This document shows positions 50,801-64,000 of a DNA stretch of 64,000 bases, one piece after another (positions within the stretch are counted from its first letter, which is position 1; every line of letters starts with the position of its first letter). Under the pieces are notes generated by a model that worked only from the letters and a program-made list of their open reading frames with translations, did no database searches and was not told where the DNA came from. The DNA is from Lithospermum erythrorhizon. Lineage: Eukaryota; Streptophyta; Magnoliopsida; Boraginales; Boraginaceae. The stretch covers positions 1-64,000 of the forward strand of contig JADFUC010002261.1 in the NCBI GenBank assembly GCA_019722365.1, read 5' to 3'. The position numbers were made by a program, and so were the translations under genes.

Positions 50801-53314
50801 TCCATGCAACGTATCAGTAGTTGAATCAAGTCTTAAATGTTCATGGTATTTAAAGTTTATCCTCATTGCATTAGCGTACAACCGATTACTTGATGGTTGA
50901 AGGAGATCAAGTTAGCGCTTTGTTTTGACAAAGTCGTTCAGTTCTCATCATTTTATTTCACATTATAAAGTCATGCGTTTGGTTTGCCCCGTTGAATGAG
51001 TGAATAAAATAGGTAAAGCTTAATGCCAAACATAATAGGAAATATAAAAGCTTAAAATAAACGATTAGTAGTTTCAAAATAATCAGAAACACCATATTTA
51101 CAAAATGAATTGTAAATATAATATAAAATATAGAATCTCACAAAATGTACAAAGGGTAATAAGATCCTACTATCTTGATTGAATGGCAACAACGCATACA
51201 TTTGAATCGAGAGAGCTATAATAATGGGTTTATCAACCGGTATGGCAAAAGTAATATCGAGGTACCAAAGTCTATTATACTTTGGGGATTCAATCGGCAA
51301 CACTACATATATTTTGAATCCGACGGCTAGTAAATTACAGCAATTCTGAGGAAACTACATAACTCTTATTATTAAACAACGTACCATACGAGGATGCTAC
51401 GACTTCTGTATCTCAGAAATGAGCCGGTTAAGCATACCCGATTAAACCAAATAGTTACTTGAAGTGATCATCGAAGCCGCGGCGTTAGAGCAAATACTTC
51501 AACATGATCCGTGTCATATCAAAGTGCAGAAAGCAGCACACCGCCATCGCGGTGTGCCGAGATAATACAACCCGATTTCACAACTTTAAAATTAGCTTGA
51601 TATGATGCTTAAATTTTAATTGAGTGAGATTAATGTTTATTAACTTTATTTAACATGAATGTAGCGTATTAAGCGGCATCTTGTGGCATGAAAAATAAAT
51701 AAATAACACATATTTAGGAGATATAGATGGCCCCTAGGACATATTACATCAACAACGAGTGAAATCTTATAAAGTCTATTAGGCACTTTAGAAGTGCAAA
51801 GTCTTGTATTCTTGACTCCTTGAAGCCTTGAGGATTACCACGAGTCTTGCGTCTTTGTGAAATGATATCTTGATCTTAGCGCTGACTTGATGCAATCTTC
51901 TTACTTTCTAGCTCAGCAGGCGACCGCGTAGACTTGTGGTTAAATGAATCTGAGAATACAAAATAAATCACGACTTCGGCGAGCCGTTCTGACATTTTGC
52001 AAATGTAGCCGGACATGAAGCCAAATAAATGAAAGCTGGGTCATATCTAAATACCTCATTTCCATTCCATAACAATATATATGGGCAAAACATTAAAACA
52101 AATAAATGCGCTTGTGTCATACTATATTAAATAAAGAGAGTAATGAGATTAAATATGTTCATAATTGACTAATTAATTACCCGTTATTTTACAATTAATT
52201 ATGTTAATGTAAAATTTTAAATTTAAATATATTCACGCATGATTAATGATAATTATTTCAATAATTATCAGCCATAACAAATCATGAGAATGATACTTAT
52301 AAGTAATTAACTCCAAAATTCAAAATTTAAAAGTCGGCATGAAAATAATTTCCAAAAAATTGTAATTAATGAAAATAATTATGAAAGGGAAATATAAATC
52401 AAGTTGTCTTAATTTCAAGATATATATTGATAAATGCTTAATGAAAAAATTTATGATTTAACATTTAAAATCGAAATTAATAATTACCATTAATTTTTAA
52501 AACCAAAAATAATTACATAAAATACATTTAAGATTTTCTAAAGCAGGATGGCGAACTGGCGGTAGCAGGTAGGCCTCCGGCCATCCACGAAAGACAAGCG
52601 CCCGGCAAAGTTACGTAGTACTGCGGTAAAAGCTATGTCCGGTGGCGAGCGTGAAATTCGACACTGGGCCCGGCGCCGGAGGCGGATTCGCAAGTTAACA
52701 ACCGATTTTGGTAATTCATTCGATTTTTAAAATTTAATTACAACATTTATAAAATAATTTGGAGGTTCTTAAAAATTAAAAGAATTGCAGGATTAAACTT
52801 GAATATCAACAACTAATTTATTGAACATGTATTCTAATTAGATTTCATTAAAAACCGCTACAGTTTTAGATTCATGCAAAAACGATAAGGAAATTCAATG
52901 AATTTTTCGTAGTACCAAAACTTCAAAAAATTACGGAAACAATTTCGGATGAACCTCAAAGGATCATGAACACATGGAATTTAATTTAAGTAATTTTTGC
53001 GAGAAATTTCTAACTCTCTATAATATAAAGTGAGTTCTAACTCTCAGAATTAAAAAGTACAAATTAATGTTATTTTAATCACACTTTCAGTCGTGAAACA
53101 TAATTAAATAGCTTATCAAATCAACAAAATCAATATATGAAGCCGTGGTTCGGCCGTGTGAAAATATATATAAAAATGGGTTGATTTTTTCATATTACAT
53201 ATATATTCATCAATTGAATATATAAATCATGAAATAATCAAATTAACTAACAACTATGTCGACACGCAATCAAATTAGATATACATGGGAAAACTTGAGC
53301 TCTACGAAGCCAAC
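47831..53314. other. Interior of the 11.2 kb element, right of the nested LTR
   Basis: About 5.5 kb, AT-rich, with short open frames on both strands (for example 49,156-49,467 plus and 51,303-51,052 minus) and no domain I recognise. Two identical-arm palindromes lie at 49,531 and 49,649. A GC-rich island occurs at 52,540-52,690. Confidence 0.45.
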
Positions 53315-54324
53315 TGACCCCAGAATCTAATGTGAATTTCGTTTAGCGATGGCTTATTACGAGGTAAATACATTCAGGATGCTTCGAATGATATATAAAT
53401 TAATTTAAAACACATAAATTACAATTCTACGAATAAAGAGTTCTTCTGCAGGAGATGCCGGCGGAAGTCTATCCAAATTCTACATGGCTGCTCAGCTTTG
53501 AATTAAATTTGAGCAGTTGAATGTAGTGCGCATCTAGTTATTTAGTTCTTACTTGTAGGAGAGGTTGAATCACAAACTTTGCAACATTGAAACAAAGAGA
53601 TAACAAAGGATGAAAAACCACAAATGAAACTCGAGGTTTCCATTTTCCATTTACCGCGACCAAAAGAAATGGAGGCGACCAATGATTTACACCAAATCAG
53701 AATTTTAGGTTTTTTTATTAGGTAATCATTTTTGTTAAATATAATATTATTATTATTTAACCTAAAGCTTAACCGAATAGTTAATGAGCCGACTCGTTTA
53801 ATTAATTAAACCGTTAAGTAAAATCAAACACTAACAAGTTGTTAATAGTAACTATGAAGTTCAACTAACTATCGAATTAATTCAATTGATAATTAATTAA
53901 TTCGAGGGTTAAATCAATTTATATTTGCGTTATCATTTAATAAGATTTGAAATTCAGAATAATCGTTGGTTACAATCAGAAACACAAATTTAACAAATAC
54001 TTGGTTTTAATTTCATCTGTGAAATATAAATTTAAGCGTCATTTGTATGTGTGTGGCCTTAGAATGAGATGATGAAGTAAGTTGTATAATAATAATAATT
54101 GACCAATTACTATTATTATAACGATTAATGAAGTAAGATCTGGCAATAAAAGCTTTCGCCAACCCGTTTAAATTATCATGAGAACCCCAGCCCCAATGTA
54201 CATTACTAAGGTAGACACTAAGTTCGATAATCACACATTTAACCAACCCGGTATTAAATGAATTGATACACAATTATCATAGCGGGCATAATAAAAAGGA
54301 ATCGATTTTTCATTGATTCTAACA
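53315..54324. repeat. Right LTR of the 11.2 kb element
   Basis: Partner of the left LTR. Its start is slightly eroded (CCAGAATCTA for TTAGAATCTA) and its end GATTCTAACA is intact. It is about 70 bp longer than the left copy. Confidence 0.85.
54084..54120. repeat. Conserved LTR hairpin, copy 3
   Basis: Left arm TATAATAATAATAATTG and right arm CAATTACTATTATTATA around AC, in the right LTR of the 11.2 kb element. Confidence 0.75.
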
Positions 54325-54329
54325 AAATT

Positions 54330-55246
54330 ATCATATAATAGCCGCCATTTGATGCGATATTCTCTCAACCTCCTCCTTATAATCCTTATATGCGAGTGGG
54401 GAATGAAAATGTTCCAAATATTGGAGCAACAGAATTTCCTGGATTTTCAACACAAATGTCTCTTGGTAACATGAGCGGTGCTAATGAAGATACTCCAGTT
54501 GTGGAGGATTGACCAATGTTCGAAAAGCCCCGAATGGACCAGCGAACAAAATTTGGTCTTCTTGAAGTAGGCTGGGTTAAATATAAGAGCAGAGATAGTG
54601 TCGAACCAAATGTCGGAAAAGTGAAGCATAGTGGGGTAAAATTGCTGATTATTGTAATGAGCATTGTTATTTGAAACGCCAGTGATGGAGGCTACACTGC
54701 GAGAGAAATGCATTTAACTACATCAACAAAATGTTAAGGAAAAAATGGGCCAGTGACTTGCAAAATAACGCTAAACGTATGAAACAAAGCGGGTGGTCGG
54801 AGAATGTTATATTAACAAAAGCTCATAAACAATATAAAAGTGGTCAGAATGGTAATTTTAATTTGATGTGTGTCAAGATGGCGGTGGGAATCAATCGTTA
54901 CGAGTCAGGATTGGAGGAAATCTCTGGATGCAGTGATAGTTGTCCAAGAGAAACGTAGTGATCGAGATACTCAAACTGTTGAATCAATTGCTACTTGATG
55001 AGAAGGGACGCAACAAAAAAAGGCAAAAAAGAATGGCAAGGGGTGGCTTTTGCAGGTGGCAGCGGTGAAATAGATTTAATATCCCATGAGGCAAGGGGTT
55101 TAAATTTGGATAAATTCTTACGGCAAGAGGTAATGAGAGTAAAGATGGAAATGTTATTAAAATTAAAAGTGAAGGAGGCATTGACCAAAAAGCTTTTTGA
55201 GCATTGGTGTTTGGAAAATAATTTAGTCATATTTGTTTTCTTTTGA
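54330..55246 (+). pseudogene. PIF/Harbinger Myb-like ORF, 3' part
   Basis: Continues the protein split at 43,086. It reads QPPPYNPYMRVGNENVPNIG, then a broken Myb/SANT region (KVKHSGVKLL with WGKIAEYC-like remnants), then INKMLRKKWASDLQNN, KRMKQSGWSENVILTKAHK, and finally RRDATKKGKKEW followed by a helical Lys/Glu-rich tail. The last parts match the NAM-associated C-terminal domain of Harbinger ORF1 and its domesticated relatives. Several frame shifts and stops make it a pseudogene. The element's transposase is not visible. Confidence 0.8.
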
Positions 55247-55439
55247 TATGTGTTTTTGAAGCTTTGCATTAATGTGTTTTCAACGTTTATGTGTGTTTTT
55301 CTGCTTTTGATGTACATTTTTTCAGTTTTGATAAGCTATTTTTCTTATCTTTTTTCAGAATTATTTCAAATTTAATTATTGCGTTGGATTATGTCCAATT
55401 TGCCGACACTAAAGGCTTCCTAAAATTAAATTTTATGTT

Positions 55440-55765
55440 TAAATTAACTCAATTTAATTAACTACAATGAGTCGAATCGATTTGACCGCTCAACCTAAAT
55501 CGATTTCTACATCTTTAATTAGCTGATTTAATTTATTACGTGGTTAAAGATGGAGTTTTCAGCAAACCAACCTAAATCGTATAAATATCTTAATTAGCTC
55601 GAGGCATTCTTTGCTGAAGTCAAATTAGGTTCGACCACTCGACCTAAATCGGACGCACTTTTTTTTAATTAACCGTTTAGTGCGGCAGAAGTCAATCGAT
55701 TTCAACCGCTTAAAACTGGAAATCGATTAATATTTTTTAATTAAGCTGATTTAATTACTTTTAGC
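55440..55765. repeat. Tandem repeat of about 75-90 bp units
   Basis: Four diverged units sharing GAAGTCAA..CGATTT, CGACC(G/A)CTC, AACCTAAATCG and TTTTTAATTA(A)GCTGATTTAATT. They start near 55,465, 55,560, 55,615 and 55,688. Located just after the Harbinger pseudogene. Confidence 0.65.
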
Positions 55766-56797
55766 AGGTGCATACCTTTCAACCACTCAAGTTCTTACAT
55801 AAATAGTAACTCATTTATACTCTGCAAGCTCATCCAGAAATATTACAATCTTATTCTTCCTACTTTAAAATTTAAAGCGAAATTGATGGATCCGTTTGAA
55901 CTGCTTTTTAATTCTGGAGTCACTGATTATTAACTTTAAGAGTTTGATTGTAGTGAAATACGTCGTTATATTGTATGCAGTAGCGATTATTTGTATTGTT
56001 CGTTGGTTATGCAGGTGATAACTTTCTTTGTTGTCTTCGTTTAACATTGTTGTAAAGAAAACTTCTTTGTTTTAATTATTATTTTCAATTAGCACGTATT
56101 TATTTTATTTGAAAAATTAATTAGGAATATGAGATTAAAATTATTTATATAAATTTCCCATTTTTAAAATATCGAAAAATAATTTATTTCCCAATTATTA
56201 ATTAAATACTTATTTAATTATAAAACGATAATTGTTAATAGTTATTTTATAATAAAAATAAAAAATACAATTTGTTACTATAAAATTGAGATTTGTTCTA
56301 TTAATTTGTTACTGTAAAAAGAAAATCAAACAATTAGTTTTCTTGATTAAAGTTGATAACATAACATTTGGTAGAAGCTACATAATAGTGAAATTAGAAT
56401 CATGTAACTCCTAATAAGTTCTTTAAATAAGTTCTTGTAACAACATAGTAGAATGTATAAACTTAAATTATTATTTTTTATTATTCAATATCTATTATCA
56501 TTAGTTATATTGTCACTAACCTTAAAAAAAACCAACTTTCTTATTAACACAATTTTTAATGAGCATATTCTTGTCTTCTAAAATATGAAAGAAGCACAGT
56601 CAACATATTTTTGTAAGTTATATAGATATATAGAATATAGTTATATAGATTCATATATATACAACAATGGTAACAATCCACAAGTACCGTTGTTCGTTGA
56701 CAACCTTATATGCAAAAATATCATTTATAAAAAAAAACCCAAACATTGTATCATTGATTCACAAATAAATCATTAATTTAGCAATTAGAATATTCAT
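55766..56797. other. AT-rich spacer downstream of the carboxylesterase
   Basis: Very AT-rich with only short open frames. The last part is presumably the 3' UTR of the minus-strand esterase gene, whose stop is at 56,798. Confidence 0.4.
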
Positions 56798-60561
<3,764 letters not shown>

Positions 60562-60616
60562 TTTCAAGATTTTGATGACGTATTTGGGAATGAAGTTGAG
60601 GGCTTTGGAGCGTGCG

Positions 60617-60627
60617 TATATATATAT
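60617..60627 (-). promoter_or_regulatory. Putative TATA box of the carboxylesterase gene
   Basis: An alternating TATATATATAT tract lies about 56-66 bp upstream of the ATG at 60,561. This spacing suits a plant TATA box with a short leader. It could also be a simple TA run. Confidence 0.45.
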
Positions 60628-61100
60628 GCATAGGACCTATACAATGAGACAAAGTCATAAAGGACCAAATCTTAATTGGGCATCCACCGTGTATTCCTAT
60701 TGAGAAAATAGTTGTCAGCAGTAGTGGTTAACAGTTTAGATTAGTGTTGTACTATCTTTCGCTTACATAATTGTCGAGGAGGTTGAATTACCATGAGGTA
60801 TGCGTCACGAGTTGTGGTAGTAAGCGAGATGCAGATGAAACATGCATTGAAATTTAAATAAAAGTGATTTCTTCGCCAAAACTGATGTCGCGAGAGTTTG
60901 TAGCAGGCGCGGCCAGGGAATGAAAAGAAAAATAGTTGTCTCAATAATTAAAAATTTTGCTATATATGTAGGTTTTGGTCCTTGGAATTATACTAGTTAA
61001 AATTTAAGCCATGATTAGTTTTTTTGTGATGGTTGGGGAAATGACCGCCTGGCAAGTGAAGCCCACAAAATCCAATAATCGATCTCTCGTCGATAAGGAT

Positions 61101-61200
61101 ACATTTTGAGGCACAAGACATATTACACGAAGTGCTAATATGGCTTTCCTGTGCTTACCCCATTTTGAGGCACAAGACATGTGCCATGAGTGCTAATGGC
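61101..61200. repeat. Two-unit tandem duplication
   Basis: CATTTTGAGGCACAAGACAT occurs at 61,101 and 61,162, each followed by a degenerate GAGTGCTAATGGCTTTC block. The unit is about 60 bp. Confidence 0.8.
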
Positions 61201-62869
61201 TTTCACTGATGCGGACCTTCATGTTATTATACAAAATTGTTACCCTTTCTTATATTGATAATATAAGCGATGCGTGTAAATAGATTTTGAGTTTATGATT
61301 TGATATTATATTGTGTTGTTAGTACGTTATGATTCTCTTCGGTGACATCATACATGAGACCGTCTTTGAGTTGTCTGAGCTAGGTTCTTACAGGATCCAC
61401 AATTCAGGAGGTTTAATATTTTATATATTCTTCATAGTTCCTTTTGAAGGACCATTTATTTTTGTATAAAATTTGAGAGAAATTAACCATCACACAAACA
61501 TAATTTTCATTCCACTTTTATACTGATTTGGTAAAATCAGCCTAAAAAAAATTGTTATTAGAGAAAAGTGATTAATAGATGAGGGATGGAGAGAGTATAT
61601 AAATTGTAATTAAAGTTCTTATTATTAAATACATTGGTGAAAAATTTAATAATAATGCGAGTTGAGTGTTTTTAATAGTTCTCTTCTTATTTTTGTTGTA
61701 ATTAATATTTTTTTTTTAACTTTCAGTGTTTTTTCTTTAATTCAAGACATGGGCACATCGCAATTTTCTTCTTCAACTTTTTGAAGAAATTGAAATCTAA
61801 AATCATCAAAGCTAAGTGTATTTACATCTTCTCCTTCCTAATTCAGTTCGCTAGTACAGAAACATTCACTCACCTCCCACAATTGCAACTCAATTGAAGT
61901 TTGAGTTCATTCTCTACTCAAATTTATCTTTAATTGATTTTCTTTGCTTAATTTCTTTAGTTTGGATTTGATTGGTGGCTGCTGTTGTGAGGAAGGGGCG
62001 GTGTTGGCTGGTGGGAGAGGTTACAGGATAGGATGGGGGGAGGATAAAGATTATGGTGCTTTTTTTTCAAATTGGTGAGACAAAATTACCTTCTAATTTG
62101 TAATTTCATGGAGAAAATGGACGGAAGTAGCAAATTAGATCACTTTTGGTACTTGAGATAGGTCGAAAGTGATAAAAATAAAATATAAATAAAACTTAAA
62201 TGATATTCAAATTCATTTGACCTATTATTTATCTATGATTTTTAATGCTATGGTCTATGGGCTAACTAGAATAATTGTTCTTATAAGATACTTATGTATT
62301 TATGTTCGTTATTTGATTGAGCTTTTCTAAATTAGTGATATTATTGCACTATCTTAATCAGTTCAATTAAAGGAAAATTGAAACAATTGAGTTTTGTGGG
62401 ACTGATATTATCCAAGGAGTTCGTATATCTTGAAAAATATACACGCCTTCCTTAGTTCCTTATGCATATGTTCATTAAGTTGCTCTGTTGACTAATACAG
62501 TAGCTTGACATTGAATATAGTCGTCCTAAATTATTTCTAGTAGAAATATGATCAGTATCTTATCTCATCCTTCACTTCATACTTGCATGGTTCATTGATT
62601 CTTCATAAAAGTAGTAACAACGACTAGCGGCTATATGATAAATTATCTCCACAAGATTATTGATATCGTTTGTCATCAACCATAAACTCACTTTCCTGGA
62701 TCTTATCAGAGATCTCACAAAATTAAATTTTGGACTAGAAAGTGACTTAATATAAATCTATTCATTCCCAACATGTTTATCAAAATAAAGGAGTTTGAAA
62801 TCATGTGGTTCTAAGTGATTTAGATTCCATCAAATTGGACGATGAATGGATGACGGATGAATATCAAAT

Positions 62870-63070
62870 CTCTCCACGACTCCACCTAATTATTATTCAA
62901 ACAATTTTAAGGCTGTATCACGATGACCAATAAATTTTGATATAACAGTTTTAATATACCTTGTATCATGATATTATCTCCACGACTCCACCTAATTATT
63001 ATTCAAACAATAATAATTTTTCATCAAAAATCCTGTATCACGATGACCAATAATTTTAAGGCTGTATTTT
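62870..63070. repeat. Interleaved local duplication of about 105-120 bp
   Basis: TCTCCACGACTCCACCTAAT followed by TATTATTCAAACAAT occurs near 62,873 and 62,979. TGTATCACGATGACCAATAA occurs near 62,915 and 63,032. TTTTAAGGCTGTAT also recurs. The duplicated blocks share order but have different spacing. Confidence 0.8.
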
Positions 63071-63459
63071 CATGACAAATACATATAATTATAATATACG
63101 AACAGAAAGATTTACAAGCCAAGTAAATGAAAGAAATTCCACCAAAATTCCACACGCTTCAAATTCACAACGACTCGACTTCCTTCAGCCTCGTTGTAAT
63201 ATCAATCAGATGACATTCTCTCAATGGCCCACACGCAGGCGCTGAATCAAGAACCGACATGCTAAGAAACAAGCGATTTAACAAAAACCAAACCTAAAAA
63301 TTGGAGAATTCTGCTATGGGGGGGCGCTACCAGGTTTTGATGAAAATTATTTTCTAATTGGCATGTTACGAAATCCTTAAAAGCCATGAGAGTATACAGT
63401 ATTAAACAGTTCTCGATAGTTAACTCCGTTAAGATTAATTTCGTTAACTCTATTAACAT

Positions 63460-64000
63460 ACATTAATTAATGTAGCTTACATCTAGTCAACTATTTAATT
63501 AGTTTAATTAAATAAGAATGAAGCCAAATATCAATAATCTTTCAAGCTTATCGATACTAATATTCTAACCAATTAAATAACTATTTAATCGATTCTATTT
63601 TTCAATCGATATTCTACATAAAAATGTAGAACTCCTCAGAATCGGTGAAATTCATTTCAATTATACGCTTCTTTAATTTCATACATGAAATATAACTCAA
63701 CGCTATCAGATGTGGCGCGACCTTCTGCTTCAAATAATAAGAAGTTGTATAATAATAATAATCGACCAATTACTATTATTATAACGACACGAGTAAGATC
63801 AAGAATCGCTCATAACCCTTAAATTATCATAAGAACCCACACTACTAATATACAATTACTAAGTTGAATAAGCTCGATAATCACATTTAACCCAACTCAG
63901 AAACGACCGATACACAATCGTCGCAACGGCGATAATAAAATTAATCACTCTCATTGATTAAATGTAATCGAATTTCCTTCTCAAGTACTTATCTTATTAT
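63460..64000. mobile_element. LTR-family repeat, copy 4, cut by the window end
   Basis: Shares TTTCATACATGAAATAT (63,677), the hairpin (63,747-63,783, centre ATCGACCAAT), CCCTTAAATTATCAT and AAGAACCCAC with the copies at 18.2, 43.8 and 54.1 kb. The end is outside the window. Confidence 0.65.

Larger units (their letters stand above)
43087..54324. mobile_element. 11.2 kb LTR element inserted in the Harbinger ORF
   Basis: The 5' terminus TGTTAGAATC and the 3' terminus GATTCTAACA are exact inverted complements. The 5-bp duplication AAATT flanks both sides (43,082-43,086 and 54,325-54,329). The LTRs are about 43,087-44,026 and 53,315-54,324. The interior has no recognisable gag or pol and hosts a solo gypsy LTR at 45.36-47.83 kb. 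The TGTTAGAATC style suggests copia. Orientation is undetermined. Confidence 0.85.
60640..63459. other. AT-rich spacer upstream of the carboxylesterase
   Basis: No gene recognised. Holds a two-copy tandem repeat at 61,101-61,200, a possible MITE tail GGATGGAGAGAGTATA at 61,584-61,599, and an interleaved duplication at 62,870-63,070. Confidence 0.45.

Noticed and set aside
54995..55246. Possible small independent gene
   Set aside because: It is the C-terminal piece of the Harbinger Myb-like ORF, in order after the INKML and GWSEN segments.
61440..61600. Complete Stowaway MITE
   Set aside because: The right end (GGATGGAGAGAGTATA) is plausible, but the proposed left end does not match it as an inverted repeat.

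Overview
This is a eudicot plant nuclear sequence, possibly an asterid. It is AT-rich and gene-poor. It has spliced genes with GT..AG introns, an NRAMP metal transporter, a plant-type carboxylesterase, and a dense layer of plant transposons (Ty1/copia, Ty3/gypsy, MULE, Stowaway, hAT-like, PIF/Harbinger). I see no prokaryotic, organellar or RNA genes.

Layout. 0-3.5 kb: eroded retroelement-like sequence. 4.7-13.35 kb: a minus-strand LTR element with two ~2.2 kb LTRs and a non-coding interior. 13.4-20.6 kb: a patchwork of LTR pieces (a copia-type primer-binding site near 13.82 kb, a plus-strand gypsy LTR at about 15.95-17.9 kb, and another LTR ending at 20,564). 20.6-22.8 kb: a minus-strand gypsy gag-protease fragment. 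22.85-23.36 kb: a hAT-like repeat. 23.8-27.3 kb: an intact six-exon NRAMP3/4-type gene on the minus strand, with a Stowaway MITE in intron 1. 28.73-29.97 kb: a non-autonomous Mutator-like element with a 9-bp target duplication, carrying its own MITE. 30.2-40.06 kb: a minus-strand Ty3/gypsy chromovirus-like element with both LTRs and recognisable but broken protease, RT, RNase H, integrase and C-terminal domains. 42.9-55.25 kb: a PIF/Harbinger Myb-like ORF split by an 11.2 kb LTR element (43,087-54,324; 5-bp duplication AAATT), which itself contains a solo gypsy LTR. 56.8-60.56 kb: a CXE15-like carboxylesterase on the minus strand, with a 2.76 kb transposon-filled intron and a frame-disrupted N-terminus. 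60.6-64 kb: AT-rich spacer with local duplications, ending in another copy of the LTR repeat seen at 18, 43.8 and 54 kb.

Only the two host genes look functional. NRAMP3/4 proteins release iron and manganese from the vacuole. CXE15 esterases have been linked to strigolactone breakdown. Nothing suggests that the two act together. The most unusual signals are in the repeats: hairpin arrays at matching places in related LTRs but with unrelated sequence, a 36-bp hairpin kept in four copies of one LTR family, and LTR pairs that differ in clustered patches, which may be an assembly artefact. I did not find a convincing new multi-gene system.
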